NCBI RefSeq assembly: GCF_021654575.1
Contig: NZ_AP024488.1
Span: 5,793,501 to 5,857,500, forward strand
Reading direction: 5' to 3'
From: Desulfoluna limicola
GTDB lineage: Bacteria > Desulfobacterota > Desulfobacteria > Desulfobacterales > Desulfolunaceae
Length of the DNA stretch: 64,000 nt
This document shows, piece by piece, positions 8,805 through 18,013 of this stretch (position 1 is the first letter of the stretch; every line of letters begins with the position of its first letter). The position numbers and the translations under genes are program-made. The notes beneath the pieces were generated by a model. That model worked only from the letters and a program-made list of their open reading frames with translations. It was not told the origin of the DNA and ran no database searches.

Positions 8805-9731
8805 TCAGGAGAGCCGTGCCTTCATCCAGTCAATGATATCGGTGTAGATTCTCTCTTTGATGGGCTCACCGAAGAGTTCGTGGCGGGCGCCGTCGTACAG
8901 GATTGCTGAAGAGTCCCTGGTGCCGGCCTCGGAGTATCTGGCGGCAAGGGTCGAGGCGGACCGTCCCATGGCGGCCACGGGGTCTTTTTTGCCTGCCAGG
9001 AAAAGAACGGGAAGGTCCCAAGGGGTCCGTTCGATGTGGGATTGCTTTCCGATGCGGGCAAGGGCACCATTTAAGTCCCTGAAAAGAGCCGCCGTGGAGA
9101 TGTACCCGCACAGGGGGTCGCTGATGTAACGGTCCACGCTCTCGGGGTCGCTGCAGAGCCAGTCGAAGGGTGTCCTCGCGGGAAAGAAACAGAGGTTGTA
9201 TGCTCCGAAACTGAGGCGATCCATAAGCCGGCTGGGGCTGCGGGGGCCGGAGATGTTGGCGTGAAGCCCGGCAATGAGTTTGCCGAGCCCTGCCAGAAAT
9301 GAGGGAAGGGTGGCCGTTCCACAGATGATGGCCCCTGAAAGGGGATGCTTTGTCGTTGCGATAACGTCTCGCACCAGAAAGGATCCCATGGAGTGGCCGA
9401 AGATGAAAATCGGCAGGCCAGGGTGGGTTTCAGCAGCGTGCGCCACCAGAGCCTCTGCATCGGAGACGGCAAGCTCCCATCCGTTTACGTCGCCGAAATG
9501 GCCATATGCCCCGCCCGGTGGCACACTTCGCCCGTGGCCCCGGTGGTCGTCTGCGTAAACGCAAAATCCGTTTTCCGTGAGGTGCTCGGCAAACTCACGG
9601 TAGCGGCCCCCGTGTTCGGCCATGCCGTGTGCGATGACGACAACCGCCCGTGGGGGTGACGCGTCGGGGCTCCAGTGGGTGAGAAAGAGAGACGTATCGG
9701 TGACGGCAAGCTGGGAAAAGGTCTCGATCAT
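8805..9731 (-). CDS. Monoacylglycerol-lipase-like alpha/beta hydrolase
   Basis: 308 aa hydrolase of the Hydrolase_4 (serine aminopeptidase S33/MGLL-like) type. Signature: VIAHGMAEHGGRY near residue 35, DHRGHGRS, nucleophile motif GHSMGS, acid in GKKDPVA, and His in GARHELFGE. Such enzymes cleave monoacylglycerols or lysophospholipids. The start at 9731 has a strong AGGAGG 5 nt upstream; the open frame extends to 10115 without family similarity. No transmembrane segment is evident, so it is probably cytoplasmic. Confidence 0.82.
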   Translation of the reverse strand: MIETFSQLAVTDTSLFLTHWSPDASPPRAVVVIAHGMAEHGGRYREFAEHLTENGFCVYADDHRGHGRSVPPGGAYGHFGDVNGWELAVSDAEALVAHAAETHPGLPIFIFGHSMGSFLVRDVIATTKHPLSGAIICGTATLPSFLAGLGKLIAGLHANISGPRSPSRLMDRLSFGAYNLCFFPARTPFDWLCSDPESVDRYISDPLCGYISTAALFRDLNGALARIGKQSHIERTPWDLPVLFLAGKKDPVAAMGRSASTLAARYSEAGTRDSSAILYDGARHELFGEPIKERIYTDIIDWMKARLS

Positions 9732-9906
9732 GGTGCCTCCTGAGGCGGAAAAATGAGCAGGGTCAGGGCTGGTTGAGGCATTGCTGATAATCAAATGAAA
9801 ATCGTCATACCATGCAGGTGGGGTACGGTAAAGGGGGAATGGATGGTTGTACCTGTGAATACTGCAGGTGGTGACGGGGGTACGGGGGCCCTCTGCCTTG
9901 GATCCT

Positions 9907-10650
9907 TTATTTTGTGTTTTTGGCATGGATGACCATGGTCTCGCCAAAGAGAATGGGCACGGTAAAAAGGGTGTTGAGGATGGTGAGGTTGGCTCTCCTT
10001 TCCGACGGGTCCTGCTTTTCACGTTTGAATACAAATCGTGAAAAAAGATAAAAAAATGGGACAAGAATGCCATACCCCCAGGAGATCGGTTTTGTTCTGT
10101 TGGTTTTGAGGCCAATAATTTTGAAGTTGTTTGTGTGAAGGAAGTATCTGAGCATTGGTAATTCGATAATGTTGATCAGGTGTTCCGGGGTGGGGGTTGA
10201 TTCATTGAGCGGCAGCTTTCTTTTGTTGTGGAAACCGGTCAGGAAATACCTGAATCGTGACCTCAGTGAGGATATATTGGGGGTGGATATGATGAGTGAG
10301 CCGTTTGCTTTTATGATTCGATTAAATTCTCGGATGGTATGCGGAATGTTTTCAACGTGCGCGATGCCGTCAACGCAGGTTACCACATCAAATGAATCAT
10401 CGGAGAATGGCAGTGTTTTGTTTAAATCTGAATGAACAAACCGGGAAGGGTCCAATTGGAATAGATTGCTGACGATATCCGACGATGTCACCTTGTAATG
10501 GTTGTCTTCCAATCGTTGGGCCAATGCGCCCCTGCCACATGGAATATCAAGGACCGATGCCTTAGGATCGTTTTTCGAAACAAAGGTGAAAACTGTTTCG
10601 TGGGTGTTCTTCGATGTGTTGATTTCAATGCCTTTGTAGTTTTTCTTCAT
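9907..10650 (-). CDS. Class I SAM-dependent methyltransferase
   Basis: 247 aa. The SAM-binding motif I is VLDIPCGRGALAQRL (about residues 37-51), followed by the acidic motif II region (SSDIVS) and the DSFDVVTCVDGIAHVEN motif typical of Methyltransf_11 proteins. A C-terminal hydrophobic segment (GYGILVPFFYLFSRFVF) suggests membrane contact, as in lipid or quinone methyltransferases, but the substrate is unknown. ATG 10650 has AGGAG 10-12 nt upstream. Base composition is visibly more AT-rich than its neighbours, suggesting separate acquisition. Confidence 0.82.
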   Translation of the reverse strand: MKKNYKGIEINTSKNTHETVFTFVSKNDPKASVLDIPCGRGALAQRLEDNHYKVTSSDIVSNLFQLDPSRFVHSDLNKTLPFSDDSFDVVTCVDGIAHVENIPHTIREFNRIIKANGSLIISTPNISSLRSRFRYFLTGFHNKRKLPLNESTPTPEHLINIIELPMLRYFLHTNNFKIIGLKTNRTKPISWGYGILVPFFYLFSRFVFKREKQDPSERRANLTILNTLFTVPILFGETMVIHAKNTK

Positions 10651-11147
10651 GTGTATATGTCTCCTGATGAGCAGGGCGTATAATGCTCTTTTATAACTCA
10701 TGGATTCTGCCGGTGTTCCGGCGCAGTGAGACGTCAATTGTCGGATATGTTTGCTTTCTTTGGTGGCGTTTTCTGTGTTTTGATTCTGGGTGGATCTTTG
10801 TGATGGTAATGTAAAGAAGGCTGGTTTGCGAATTGGTATACTATCTTGAGGTATTTAATAAATCAAATGGTATTGAATAATACACTGAAATTATAGGTTG
10901 GCTTGGTTGTGGTGTTATGTGTTGCGAGTACGTGTGGCAAGTGCGGTAAGCATAGCCTCAGGTGGGGTCGGTTTCCTTATATGTTGAGGTGCGGCCTTTG
11001 TGTGGGAAGGGTGTTTCGGGGTGGCTTCAGGGGGGGGGGGGCCTTTGCGAGGCATGGGGTGGTTCTGAGTGTCCAGCTGTTGCCAAACGTTTTCCGGGTG
11101 TCCCCAGTTGGCCGCCAGGGTGACGATGCGTTCAGCGGCTTGGCTAT
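10651..11147. other. AT-rich gene-free stretch
   Basis: No supported gene. The stretch starts AT-rich, continues with G/T-rich sequence, and contains an 11-12 base G run near 11031-11042. A short reading frame at 10903-11184 has no recognisable features. Confidence 0.5.
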
Positions 11148-11251
11148 ATTAACCCGGCAACTTAATACACAAAACAGCAGGTGATAGAGATGTCAACATG
11201 ATCGGGGTGATAGTACCCCTCGACATCCACGTACTTAACCGCCGGGTTAAT
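11148..11251 (+). repeat. 104-bp element with 11-bp inverted ends, copy 1
   Basis: Bounded by ATTAACCCGGC and its exact inverse GCCGGGTTAAT. A related copy lies inverted at 30141-30238. One reading frame is shared: both encode GVI--LDIHV-NRRVN preceded by PGN-IH-T, so the pair may derive from a small coding or structured unit. Function unknown. Confidence 0.65.
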
Positions 11252-11308
11252 AAGGCACGGTTTGAAACGTTTGATAAAAAAGAGCTTGGTGGTTTTATGG
11301 GCATCTCC

Positions 11309-11391
11309 GCGAAGGTCCTCGCCCTGAGGACGGAAGGGGGAGGGCCTTCGCAACCTGTGGTCCAGGGGAGCATCCCCTGGCCGCCGGTGGC
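11309..11391 (-). repeat. Structured intergenic repeat, copy R4
   Basis: Edge CCGCCGGTGGC at 11381-11391 abuts the 3' end of the symporter gene (11397). Hairpin A is CCAGGGGA/TCCCCTGG, and stem B is GCGAAGG/CCTTCGC, a distinct but perfectly paired variant. Confidence 0.8.
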
Positions 11392-11396
11392 TGCGT

Positions 11397-12830
11397 TTAA
11401 TGTTCAGGCAGCAGCATGCCAAACAGCGGGGTGGTGGCAAGGGAGCAGAGCATGCCCAGGGTCCCGGCCTCAGGCGAGCTGGTGCCGGTGGCGTAGAGGC
11501 CCAGGCAGAGGGCAAGGGAAGCAATGGCGGAGGCCATGGCGCCCCTGCCGTTGATGGGGCCGCCTTTGACGAAGAGCCCCCAGATGAAGGGGCCCAGAAA
11601 GAGAGAGCCGATGGCGCCCCAGGAGATGCCCAGAATCGCCACGATGGTGGCAGGGCGCATCCAGGCCAGGACCACGGAAATCACCACGAAGAAGATGCTG
11701 GCCCCGCGCATGAGCAGGGTGAGGCGGGATTCGGAGGCGTCTTTATTGACGAAGCCCTGGTAGAGGTCCTTCACAAGGGACGAGCTGGAGATGAGGACCA
11801 GGGCGGCCAGGGTGCTCATGGATGCAGAGAGAACAAGCAGCAGCATGAGAACCGACAGGGAGTCGGGGATCACGTTGGCCAGAAGCTCGGGCATCAGGGC
11901 GTCAAAAAGTGGCTTGCCGTCCTTGAAGGCCCCGGGGGTGTTGACCGGGTTGAGGAAGATTCGTGCTGTGGCACCGGTGAAGTAGGCGATTCCACCGATG
12001 AGAAGGGCAAAGAAGGTGGAGGCAACCATGCCCACCTTGATGGCACGATCATCCCGGATGGCGTAGAATTTCTGCACCAGTTGGGGCATGCAGAAGGGGG
12101 CGGCGCTGGTCAGGAAAACAAGGCAGAAGAGGGGCCAGGCGCCGGGGGGGCCCACCGGGGCGGTGAGCTTCGGGTTGATCGCGGCAAGGGAGGCGGTGAG
12201 GTTGGACAATCCCCCCCCCTCTTTCATGGTAAACCCGAGGAGGGTGAGAACCCCTGCCAGCATGATCATGCCGAACAGAACGTCCAGGGAGGCCATGGCA
12301 CGGTATCCGCCCATGCTCATGTAGAGGGCGGTGAAGCCGCCCATGAGGACAAGGGCCATGGTGTAAGGGAGCTGAAAGTTGGACTGAAAGAGGTAGCTCA
12401 GCCCCATGAACACAGCAGAGGTGTACGGGATGAAAAAGACAAAAACGGCGCAGGAGGAGAGCAGTTTGAAGGCCGGGCTGTTGTAGCGTGCTTCGAAAAA
12501 CTCGGGCATGGTGTGAACACCAAGCTCTTCGGTCATGCGCCGGATGCGGCTTCCCATCAGGAACCAGACCCCCAGGACCCCCACAAAGGCGTTGCCAAGG
12601 GCTATCCAGAGGCCCGAGTATCCAAACCCCCAGCCTATTTTTCCGGCAAAGCCGATGAAGAGAACCGCAGAGAAGTAAGCGGTGGCGTATGTGAAGGCAC
12701 TCATCCACGGGCCGATGGAACGCCCGCCAAGGAAGAAGTCTCCGAAGGAGCTGCTTTTCTTGAGGTTGATGATGCCGACAAAGGCGATGACGGCCGCGTA
12801 GACGGCGATAACAGCCACTTTGAATCCCAT
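11397..12830 (-). CDS. Sodium:solute symporter family protein
   Basis: Inner-membrane transporter, 477 aa, of the SSS family (TC 2.A.21) that also includes PutP and PanF. About 13 hydrophobic helices are visible. The family motif FFLGGRSIGPWMSAFTYAT follows helix 1, and GFGYSGLWIALGN and SSSSLVKDLYQ are characteristic. Substrate (amino acid, carboxylate, vitamin) cannot be assigned. ATG 12830 has GGGAG 8 nt upstream; the open frame beyond it crosses an intergenic repeat. The gene stands alone between inverted repeat copies R4 and R5. Confidence 0.87.
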   Translation of the reverse strand: MGFKVAVIAVYAAVIAFVGIINLKKSSSFGDFFLGGRSIGPWMSAFTYATAYFSAVLFIGFAGKIGWGFGYSGLWIALGNAFVGVLGVWFLMGSRIRRMTEELGVHTMPEFFEARYNSPAFKLLSSCAVFVFFIPYTSAVFMGLSYLFQSNFQLPYTMALVLMGGFTALYMSMGGYRAMASLDVLFGMIMLAGVLTLLGFTMKEGGGLSNLTASLAAINPKLTAPVGPPGAWPLFCLVFLTSAAPFCMPQLVQKFYAIRDDRAIKVGMVASTFFALLIGGIAYFTGATARIFLNPVNTPGAFKDGKPLFDALMPELLANVIPDSLSVLMLLLVLSASMSTLAALVLISSSSLVKDLYQGFVNKDASESRLTLLMRGASIFFVVISVVLAWMRPATIVAILGISWGAIGSLFLGPFIWGLFVKGGPINGRGAMASAIASLALCLGLYATGTSSPEAGTLGMLCSLATTPLFGMLLPEH

Positions 12831-12932
12831 GGTCAATCTCCCGGAGTCCCTGGTAAAACACAAGCAAAGGTATGCAAACACATTTATTTTAGGTCCGGGG
12901 ATCATATAGACTGCAGAACGTTTTGGCAACAG

Positions 12933-13031
12933 AGCCAGGGGACTTTTCCCGACAGTGGCTACCCGGGCTCGCAAATACTCCGAAACCTCGTTCCTCGGCT
13001 TCGTCATGTTTGCTGACGGGCTGCATCCGTG
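12933..13031 (+). repeat. Structured intergenic repeat, copy R5 (degenerate)
   Basis: Recognisable by the ordered blocks CTCGCAAATACTCC, ACCTCGTTCCTCGG, GTCATGTTTGCTGACGGGCTG. Hairpin A is eroded. The edge points towards the symporter 5' end. Confidence 0.65.
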
Positions 13032-13083
13032 AAAAACCGATATAGAGCAAGAACTGGTTGATGGGGGGCTGAGATCGGAAATA

Positions 13084-13126
13084 AGAAAACCGATCAGAGC
13101 TCATGTCTCCGATCGGTTTCGGTTTT
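13084..13126 (-). terminator. Terminator downstream of proC
   Basis: On the minus strand, AAACCGATCGGAG and CTCTGATCGGTTTT pair as a long stem followed by TTTTCTTATTT. The plus-strand side also ends in a T run (GGTTTTTTT), so it may work in both directions. Confidence 0.7.
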
Positions 13127-13208
13127 TTTGGCCAGAAATGACACCTGATGGACTATGAAAAACGGGTGTCCATTGTGAAACCCGAGGTTTCCTTTTCTTT
13201 AGCCTTTT

Positions 13209-14066
13209 TCATATTAATTCGCTTAACTCCCGCGACCTTCGGGCCGCAGCAAGCATGCCTTCCTGGATGCCCTCGGCCACGTTCCGGGCTTTCATCTCGT
13301 TGATGGCGGCCTCGGTGGTGCCTCCCGGGGATGTGACCTTGCGGCGGAGATCTGCGGGCTCTTCGCCGCTGTCCAGGAGCAGTTTGGCGGCTCCGTTGAG
13401 GGTGGCCAGGGCGAGTCGGTTGGCTTCACCGCTTTGAAATCCCATCTTTTCGGCTGTTTTGACCATGGCCTCCACGAAGTAGAAAAAGTAGGCGGGACCG
13501 GAGCCTGAGACAGCGGTGACGCCGTCCATCTGTGCTTCTGTGACGCGCAGGACATCCCCCATGGAGGAGAGGAGGGCTTCGGCGAGATCCATGTCGGAGG
13601 GCGTTGTGTGGGCGTTGCCACAGAGGCCGGACATGCCGGCAAGGACCAGGGCCGGGGTGTTGGGCATGACGCGCATGATGGGCAGGCGTGCGGCGCTTGT
13701 CTCATCAAGTCCCTCATAGAGAATCCCTTCGTAAAAGGACAGAGGCAGCCCTGCTGCAATGGTGATGATCTGCTTGCGCTGAACCGAGCGGTGCAGCCCC
13801 TTGTTCCGTAACTCTTCCAGGAGGGCTCTCATGCCCTGGGGCTTGACGGCCAGGACCACGGTGGAAGCCGTTTCAAAGGTTTCTGCGGCTGACGTGGACG
13901 TGTGGACGTTGTACTGGGTTTTGAGATAGGAAAGTCGGTCTTCCCGGATATCGCAGAGGGTGAGTTGTCTGCTCTGCATCTTTCCGGAGGAGATCAGGGC
14001 TCCCGCCATGGCTTCGGCCATGTTTCCTGCACCGATAAAACCGATGCGTACATCTGATGCACTCAT
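13209..14066 (-). CDS. proC: Pyrroline-5-carboxylate reductase
   Basis: Catalyses the last step of proline synthesis, NAD(P)H reduction of 1-pyrroline-5-carboxylate, in the cytoplasm. 285 aa, normal length. The N-terminal Rossmann motif is IGFIGAGNMAEAMAGAL; the C-terminal dimerisation domain holds AVSGSGPAYFFYF and the family signature KVTSPGGTTEAAI. I chose ATG 14066 because AAGGAG lies 8 nt upstream; the longer frame to 14120 lacks a ribosome site. Divergently transcribed from yggT. Confidence 0.94.
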   Translation of the reverse strand: MSASDVRIGFIGAGNMAEAMAGALISSGKMQSRQLTLCDIREDRLSYLKTQYNVHTSTSAAETFETASTVVLAVKPQGMRALLEELRNKGLHRSVQRKQIITIAAGLPLSFYEGILYEGLDETSAARLPIMRVMPNTPALVLAGMSGLCGNAHTTPSDMDLAEALLSSMGDVLRVTEAQMDGVTAVSGSGPAYFFYFVEAMVKTAEKMGFQSGEANRLALATLNGAAKLLLDSGEEPADLRRKVTSPGGTTEAAINEMKARNVAEGIQEGMLAAARRSRELSELI

Positions 14067-14185
14067 GGAACTGCTCCTTGAGAGGGGTCTTTCTGAAGGG
14101 GGAATGGGGGAAAATCCCAAGAAAAAACCGGCGCTTCACAGATTCAGGGGGCGTGGTGAAGTGCGGCGTTTTCGGACAAAATACC

Positions 14186-14215
14186 TTGACTTATCGCCGA
14201 TATATAACATATTTT
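14186..14215 (+). promoter_or_regulatory. Candidate sigma-70 promoter of yggT-pilT
   Basis: TTGACT at 14186-14191 and TATTTT at 14210-14215 are separated by 18 bp in an AT-rich stretch about 90 bp before yggT. Prediction by eye only. Confidence 0.4.
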
Positions 14216-14303
14216 TATCAAGATATCTATTCTTGCTGAATCGGTCCCTCGTGGGGTGTTCCCCTTTGTCTGAGGCTATTTCGAAAGGTGTTTTGAATAA
14301 CGT

Positions 14304-14597
14304 ATGTTTATTATAGCGAACTTTATCAAAGCAGTGGCCGTGGTTCTTGACATGGCCCTGACCCTTTACATGTTTATCGTGATTGCCCGTGCCATCCTGT
14401 CCTGGGTCAGCCCTGACCCTTACAACCCCATTGTGCGCTTTATTCACAACGCCACGGAGCCGGTGCTTTACCGTGTTCGCTCAAAGATTCCTTACATGGG
14501 TGGGCTTGATCTTTCACCCCTGGTGGTGATTGCGGCGATCTATTTCTTAAGAATCTTTGTGGTGGATTCCCTTTATCATCTGGCACGCATGATGTAG
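14304..14597 (+). CDS. YggT family membrane protein
   Basis: 97 aa integral membrane protein with two hydrophobic segments separated by the family core RAILSWVSPDPYNPIVRFIHNATEP and a second hydrophobic stretch LSPLVVIAAIYFLRIFVV. YggT/YlmG proteins often sit beside proC and have been linked to membrane or division processes and osmotic stress; exact function is not established. Upstream of and co-directional with pilT. Confidence 0.88.
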   Translation: MFIIANFIKAVAVVLDMALTLYMFIVIARAILSWVSPDPYNPIVRFIHNATEPVLYRVRSKIPYMGGLDLSPLVVIAAIYFLRIFVVDSLYHLARMM

Positions 14598-14684
14598 TGA
14601 ATCAATGTCCCTTCAGGGCCGTTCTCAAACGCCGGACCCCCTTACGGTATGACGCGGATCTGAAACGATCAGGAGTGATTAACC

Positions 14685-15767
14685 ATGGCAAAGATCGATG
14701 CGTTTTTCAAGCTGATGCACGACCAGGGTGCGTCTGACCTGCACCTTGCGGCCGGTCAGCCCCCCGCCCTTCGAATCAACGGCGAAATTGAGCGGGTCAA
14801 ATACAAGGTGCTGGACAACAATACCTTGAAAGGGATGATCTACGAGATTGCCCCTGAAAGCAAAATCAAGGTGTTTGAAGAGACGGGTGATGTCGACTTC
14901 GGTTATGAAATTCCCGGCCTGGCCCGTTACAGGGCCAACTTTTTCATGCAGCGAAACGGCGTAGGGGCTGTCTTCAGGGAGATTCCCAGTCAGATTATGA
15001 GCGCCGAGCAGCTGGGGCTTCCGACGGTCATATCCCGCCTGGCCACCCTTCCCAGGGGGCTGGTGCTGGTGACGGGTCCCACCGGCAGCGGCAAGTCCAC
15101 GACGTTGGCGGCCATTCTTGATGTGGCCAACCGCATGCGCCAGGACCACATCATTACCATCGAAGATCCCATCGAATTTGTTCACCAGAGCAAGGGGTGC
15201 CTCATCAACCACCGGGAGGTGGGAAACCACACCAAAAGCTTCAGCGCCGCGTTGCGTGGGGCTCTCCGTGAGGATCCCGATATTATTCTCGTGGGCGAAT
15301 TGAGGGACCTGGAGACCATCAGCCTTGCCATCGAGGCGGCCTCAACAGGTCACCTTGTTCTGGCCACCCTTCACACATCCAGTGCCCCCAAGACCGTGGA
15401 TCGTCTGGTGGAGGTGTTTCCCGCCAACCAGCAGGCTCAGGTGCGTTCAACCCTGTCCGACAGCATTCGGGCGGTGGTGGCCCAGACCCTGTTCAGGCGT
15501 ACCGATCGAAAGGGGCGCTGCGTGGCCCTTGAGATCATGATTGCCACGCCGGCGGTGCGGAACCTGATCCGGGAGGGCAAAACCCATCAGATCCCGTCTG
15601 CCATTCAGGTGGGGCAGAAGTATGGCATGCAGCTGTTGGATGACTCCATCATGGAACTCTACAACAAGGGCATGATCAGCGCCGAAGAGGCCTACAGCAA
15701 GTCCTACGACAAGCAGAAGTTCCGGCCCCTCCTTTCAGGGTCGCCTGATGACTTCACAGATGCATAA
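14685..15767 (+). CDS. pilT: Type IV pilus retraction ATPase PilT
   Basis: Hexameric cytoplasmic motor that powers pilus retraction and twitching motility. 360 aa. Walker A GPTGSGKST (131-139), Asp box IITIEDPIEF, Walker B DPDIILVGELRD (about 197-208), His box TGHLVLATLHT, and the PilT-type VRNLIREGKTHQI near the C-terminus. AGGAG lies 9 nt upstream of the ATG. The next gene encodes a second, divergent PilT-family ATPase. Confidence 0.93.
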   Translation: MAKIDAFFKLMHDQGASDLHLAAGQPPALRINGEIERVKYKVLDNNTLKGMIYEIAPESKIKVFEETGDVDFGYEIPGLARYRANFFMQRNGVGAVFREIPSQIMSAEQLGLPTVISRLATLPRGLVLVTGPTGSGKSTTLAAILDVANRMRQDHIITIEDPIEFVHQSKGCLINHREVGNHTKSFSAALRGALREDPDIILVGELRDLETISLAIEAASTGHLVLATLHTSSAPKTVDRLVEVFPANQQAQVRSTLSDSIRAVVAQTLFRRTDRKGRCVALEIMIATPAVRNLIREGKTHQIPSAIQVGQKYGMQLLDDSIMELYNKGMISAEEAYSKSYDKQKFRPLLSGSPDDFTDA

Positions 15768-15902
15768 GTCGCTTCAGTGGGGACACGGTAGTTTTAACGT
15801 GCATCTTTTTTGCAGGACCGGAAACAAAGGGGACCTTCATCAAGCCATGTTAGTGTGGCGCCTCGAATATGGTCGAGGTCACCTGGAGGTAAAGGGGAGG
15901 AG

Positions 15903-17072
15903 ATGAGAAAACAAGAGATGGATTACATCCTTTCGCGGATGCTCGATTCTCACAACAACGTATCAGACCTCAACCTCACCGTGGGGCGGCCCCTGCAGGT
16001 GGAGAGTTCGGGTAAATTGCTCAAGGTTGACCTGGATCCCGACATCAAGGAGCTCTCGCCTTTTCAGACGGAACAGATCGCCATGAACCTCATCGGCCAG
16101 GATCGACGGCTGACTGAGATGCTTATTCGGTCCGGTTCCTGCGACCTGTCTTACAGCCTTCCGGGGAAGGCCCGTTTCAGGGTCAATATCTTTTCCCAGT
16201 CCGGCAATTACTCCATCGTCTTGCGGCGCCTTGAGACCACGGTTCCCTCCATCAAGGAGCTTAACCTTCCCAAGGCCTTCTATGAGATTCCCAAGCTCTT
16301 GAACGGCATCGTCTTTGTGACGGGCTCCACAGGGACGGGCAAGACCACGTCCCTTGCCGCCGTGCTGTCGGAGATCAACGCCACGCGGCCAGTTCATGTC
16401 ATCACCCTTGAGGATCCCATCGAATATCAGCATGCCCACAAGATGGCCACCTTCAACCAGAGGGAGCTCGGCAGCGATTTCGAGAGCTTCGCCAGCGGGC
16501 TCCGTGCCGCACTGCGCCAGGCCCCCAAAGTGGTTCTTGTGGGGGAGATGCGGGACAAGGAGACGGTGGAGATTGGCTTAAGGGCGGCAGAAACAGGGCA
16601 CCTTGTTCTCACCACCCTGCACACCAACAACGCCGGCGCCACCATCAACCGTATTCTCGGAATGTTTGAGACCGATGAAGAGAAGCAGCTGCGACTCCGG
16701 CTTGCCGACTCGGTGCGCTGGATTATCTGCCAGCGCCTTCTGCCCAAGGTGGGAGGGGGCCGGGTGGCCGCTTTTGAAATGCTGGGGACCAGCCTCCGCG
16801 TGAAGGATCTCATCCTCAATGGGGAGTCCGACGGCAAGACGTACGATGACGTCATGGAGCAGGGCAAGCATTTCGGGATGTCCACCTTTGACAACTACAT
16901 CGTTCAGCTTTACGAGCAGGGACTCATCACCCAGGAGACCGCCATGGTTTACTCCAGCCACAAGGCCGTGGTGGGGCGTGGCATCGATTCCGTGAAGAGC
17001 GCCCGGGGTGAAAAAACCACCGACATCGACTCCCTTGAGCTCGATCACGGGTACAAAGATAAAATGAAGTGA
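15903..17072 (+). CDS. PilT/PilU-family twitching ATPase (second copy)
   Basis: 389 aa PilT-type ATPase. Walker A GSTGTGKTT (141-149), Asp box VITLEDPIEY, Walker B APKVVLVGEMRD, His box TGHLVLTTLHT. The C-terminus is extended and acidic (TTDIDSLELDHGYKD), and the N-terminal PAS-like part departs from PilT, consistent with a PilU-type accessory retraction ATPase. The ATG at 15903 follows GGGGAGG; the frame is open back to 15810. Middle gene of the pilus operon. Confidence 0.88.
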   Translation: MRKQEMDYILSRMLDSHNNVSDLNLTVGRPLQVESSGKLLKVDLDPDIKELSPFQTEQIAMNLIGQDRRLTEMLIRSGSCDLSYSLPGKARFRVNIFSQSGNYSIVLRRLETTVPSIKELNLPKAFYEIPKLLNGIVFVTGSTGTGKTTSLAAVLSEINATRPVHVITLEDPIEYQHAHKMATFNQRELGSDFESFASGLRAALRQAPKVVLVGEMRDKETVEIGLRAAETGHLVLTTLHTNNAGATINRILGMFETDEEKQLRLRLADSVRWIICQRLLPKVGGGRVAAFEMLGTSLRVKDLILNGESDGKTYDDVMEQGKHFGMSTFDNYIVQLYEQGLITQETAMVYSSHKAVVGRGIDSVKSARGEKTTDIDSLELDHGYKDKMK

Positions 17073-17091
17073 GGCGTTCCGGGAGGCGACC

Positions 17092-17760
17092 ATGAACATC
17101 ACGTGTGAAAAGTGCAGCGGCAGATTCAGTTTTCCCGATGAGAAGGTGCCCGAAGACCGGACGTTGACCCTCAGTTGTCCCCGGTGCAGCAACAAGCTGT
17201 CCGTGGGTCCACGAGGGGGGGCCTCCATTGGGGCCGCCATGGGATTTGAAGAGGACGATGACCGCAAGCCCGTCATCAGCTTTGATGAAAAGGAGTCCGA
17301 TGGCTACGACGACGATGAGCGTCCCTTCGACTTTATGGAGGAGGAGGGCCTTACCGCCATCGTGTGCATGGTGGATCCCGATCGACGTGAGAAGGTGCGT
17401 ATCGCCCTGGATTTGATGGAGTACAGCATCACCCAGGCCGTCGACACCCGGGATGCCTTGAAAAGCATGCGGTATCACAGCTACGATGTGGTGGTGGTGG
17501 ACGACATGTTCGACACCAAAAACCCCGATGTGAACGGGGTGCTTATCTACCTGAACCGACAGCCCATGGTGACGAGGCGGCACATGACTGTCTTTTTGAT
17601 GACCGACACCCTCCGCACCCGTGACGAGATGGTGGCCTTTCACAAGAGCGTGAACATCATTGTCAACAATCGGGACATCGACAGGATAGACACCATTCTC
17701 GAAAAAACAGTGAGGGAAAACGCCCTGTTCTATCGCATTTACAATGAGTTCAAGAGGTGA
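17092..17760 (+). CDS. Zinc-ribbon protein with receiver-like domain
   Basis: 222 aa. Residues 1-45 form an MJ0042-type zinc ribbon (ITCEKCSGRF...LSCPRCSNKL). After an acidic linker, residues about 85-215 look like a CheY-like receiver fold (AIVCMVDPDRREKVRIALD, then SYDVVVVDDMFD), with the acidic cluster retained but an atypical phosphoacceptor context. Its position directly after the two pilus ATPases suggests a role in controlling pilus dynamics (inference from context). It resembles the zinc ribbon of the HDOD protein at 6841. Confidence 0.75.
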   Translation: MNITCEKCSGRFSFPDEKVPEDRTLTLSCPRCSNKLSVGPRGGASIGAAMGFEEDDDRKPVISFDEKESDGYDDDERPFDFMEEEGLTAIVCMVDPDRREKVRIALDLMEYSITQAVDTRDALKSMRYHSYDVVVVDDMFDTKNPDVNGVLIYLNRQPMVTRRHMTVFLMTDTLRTRDEMVAFHKSVNIIVNNRDIDRIDTILEKTVRENALFYRIYNEFKR

Positions 17761-17763
17761 TGC

Positions 17764-17931
17764 ATGCCGACGCGTAAATCCGGGGCTCCCTATACCTGCG
17801 GGGACTACCGCCAGGAGATGGTGCTTCTGGCGCTGAAGAAGCGCCTTGCTGAAGGATCCTTCACCCCTGACGAGAAGGTGGTTATCGAAAAAGAGATCGC
17901 TGAATTGGAGAAGGAGATGGGCATGGCCTGA
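17764..17931 (+). CDS. Small conserved protein of the pilus operon (55 aa)
   Basis: A short gene beginning MPTRKSGAPYTCGDYRQEM and ending in a charged helix (EKVVIEKEIAELEKEMGMA), starting 4 nt after the preceding stop. Composition is typical coding sequence, and the operon terminator follows at 17964. From memory I associate YTCGDYR-containing small proteins downstream of pilus ATPases with delta-proteobacteria, but function is unknown. Confidence 0.72.
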   Translation: MPTRKSGAPYTCGDYRQEMVLLALKKRLAEGSFTPDEKVVIEKEIAELEKEMGMA

Positions 17932-17963
17932 TGGGGCCTGTTGAGACGTTTCCCTGTAAACAA

Positions 17964-18002
17964 AGAAGCCGCCCCCGGAAAATGCCGGGGGCGGCTTTTG
18001 TT
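17964..18002 (+). terminator. Intrinsic terminator of the pilT operon
   Basis: AAGCCGCCCCCGG and CCGGGGGCGGCTT form a 13-bp stem with a short AAAATG loop followed by TTGTTGT. Located 33 bp after the last gene. Confidence 0.8.
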
Positions 18003-18013
18003 GTCTGGTTGGA

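Noticed and set aside
11400..13016. 538-codon plus-strand frame opposite the symporter
   Set aside because: It is antisense to a clear SSS-family protein; its translation is Gly/His/Glu-rich with no family resemblance.
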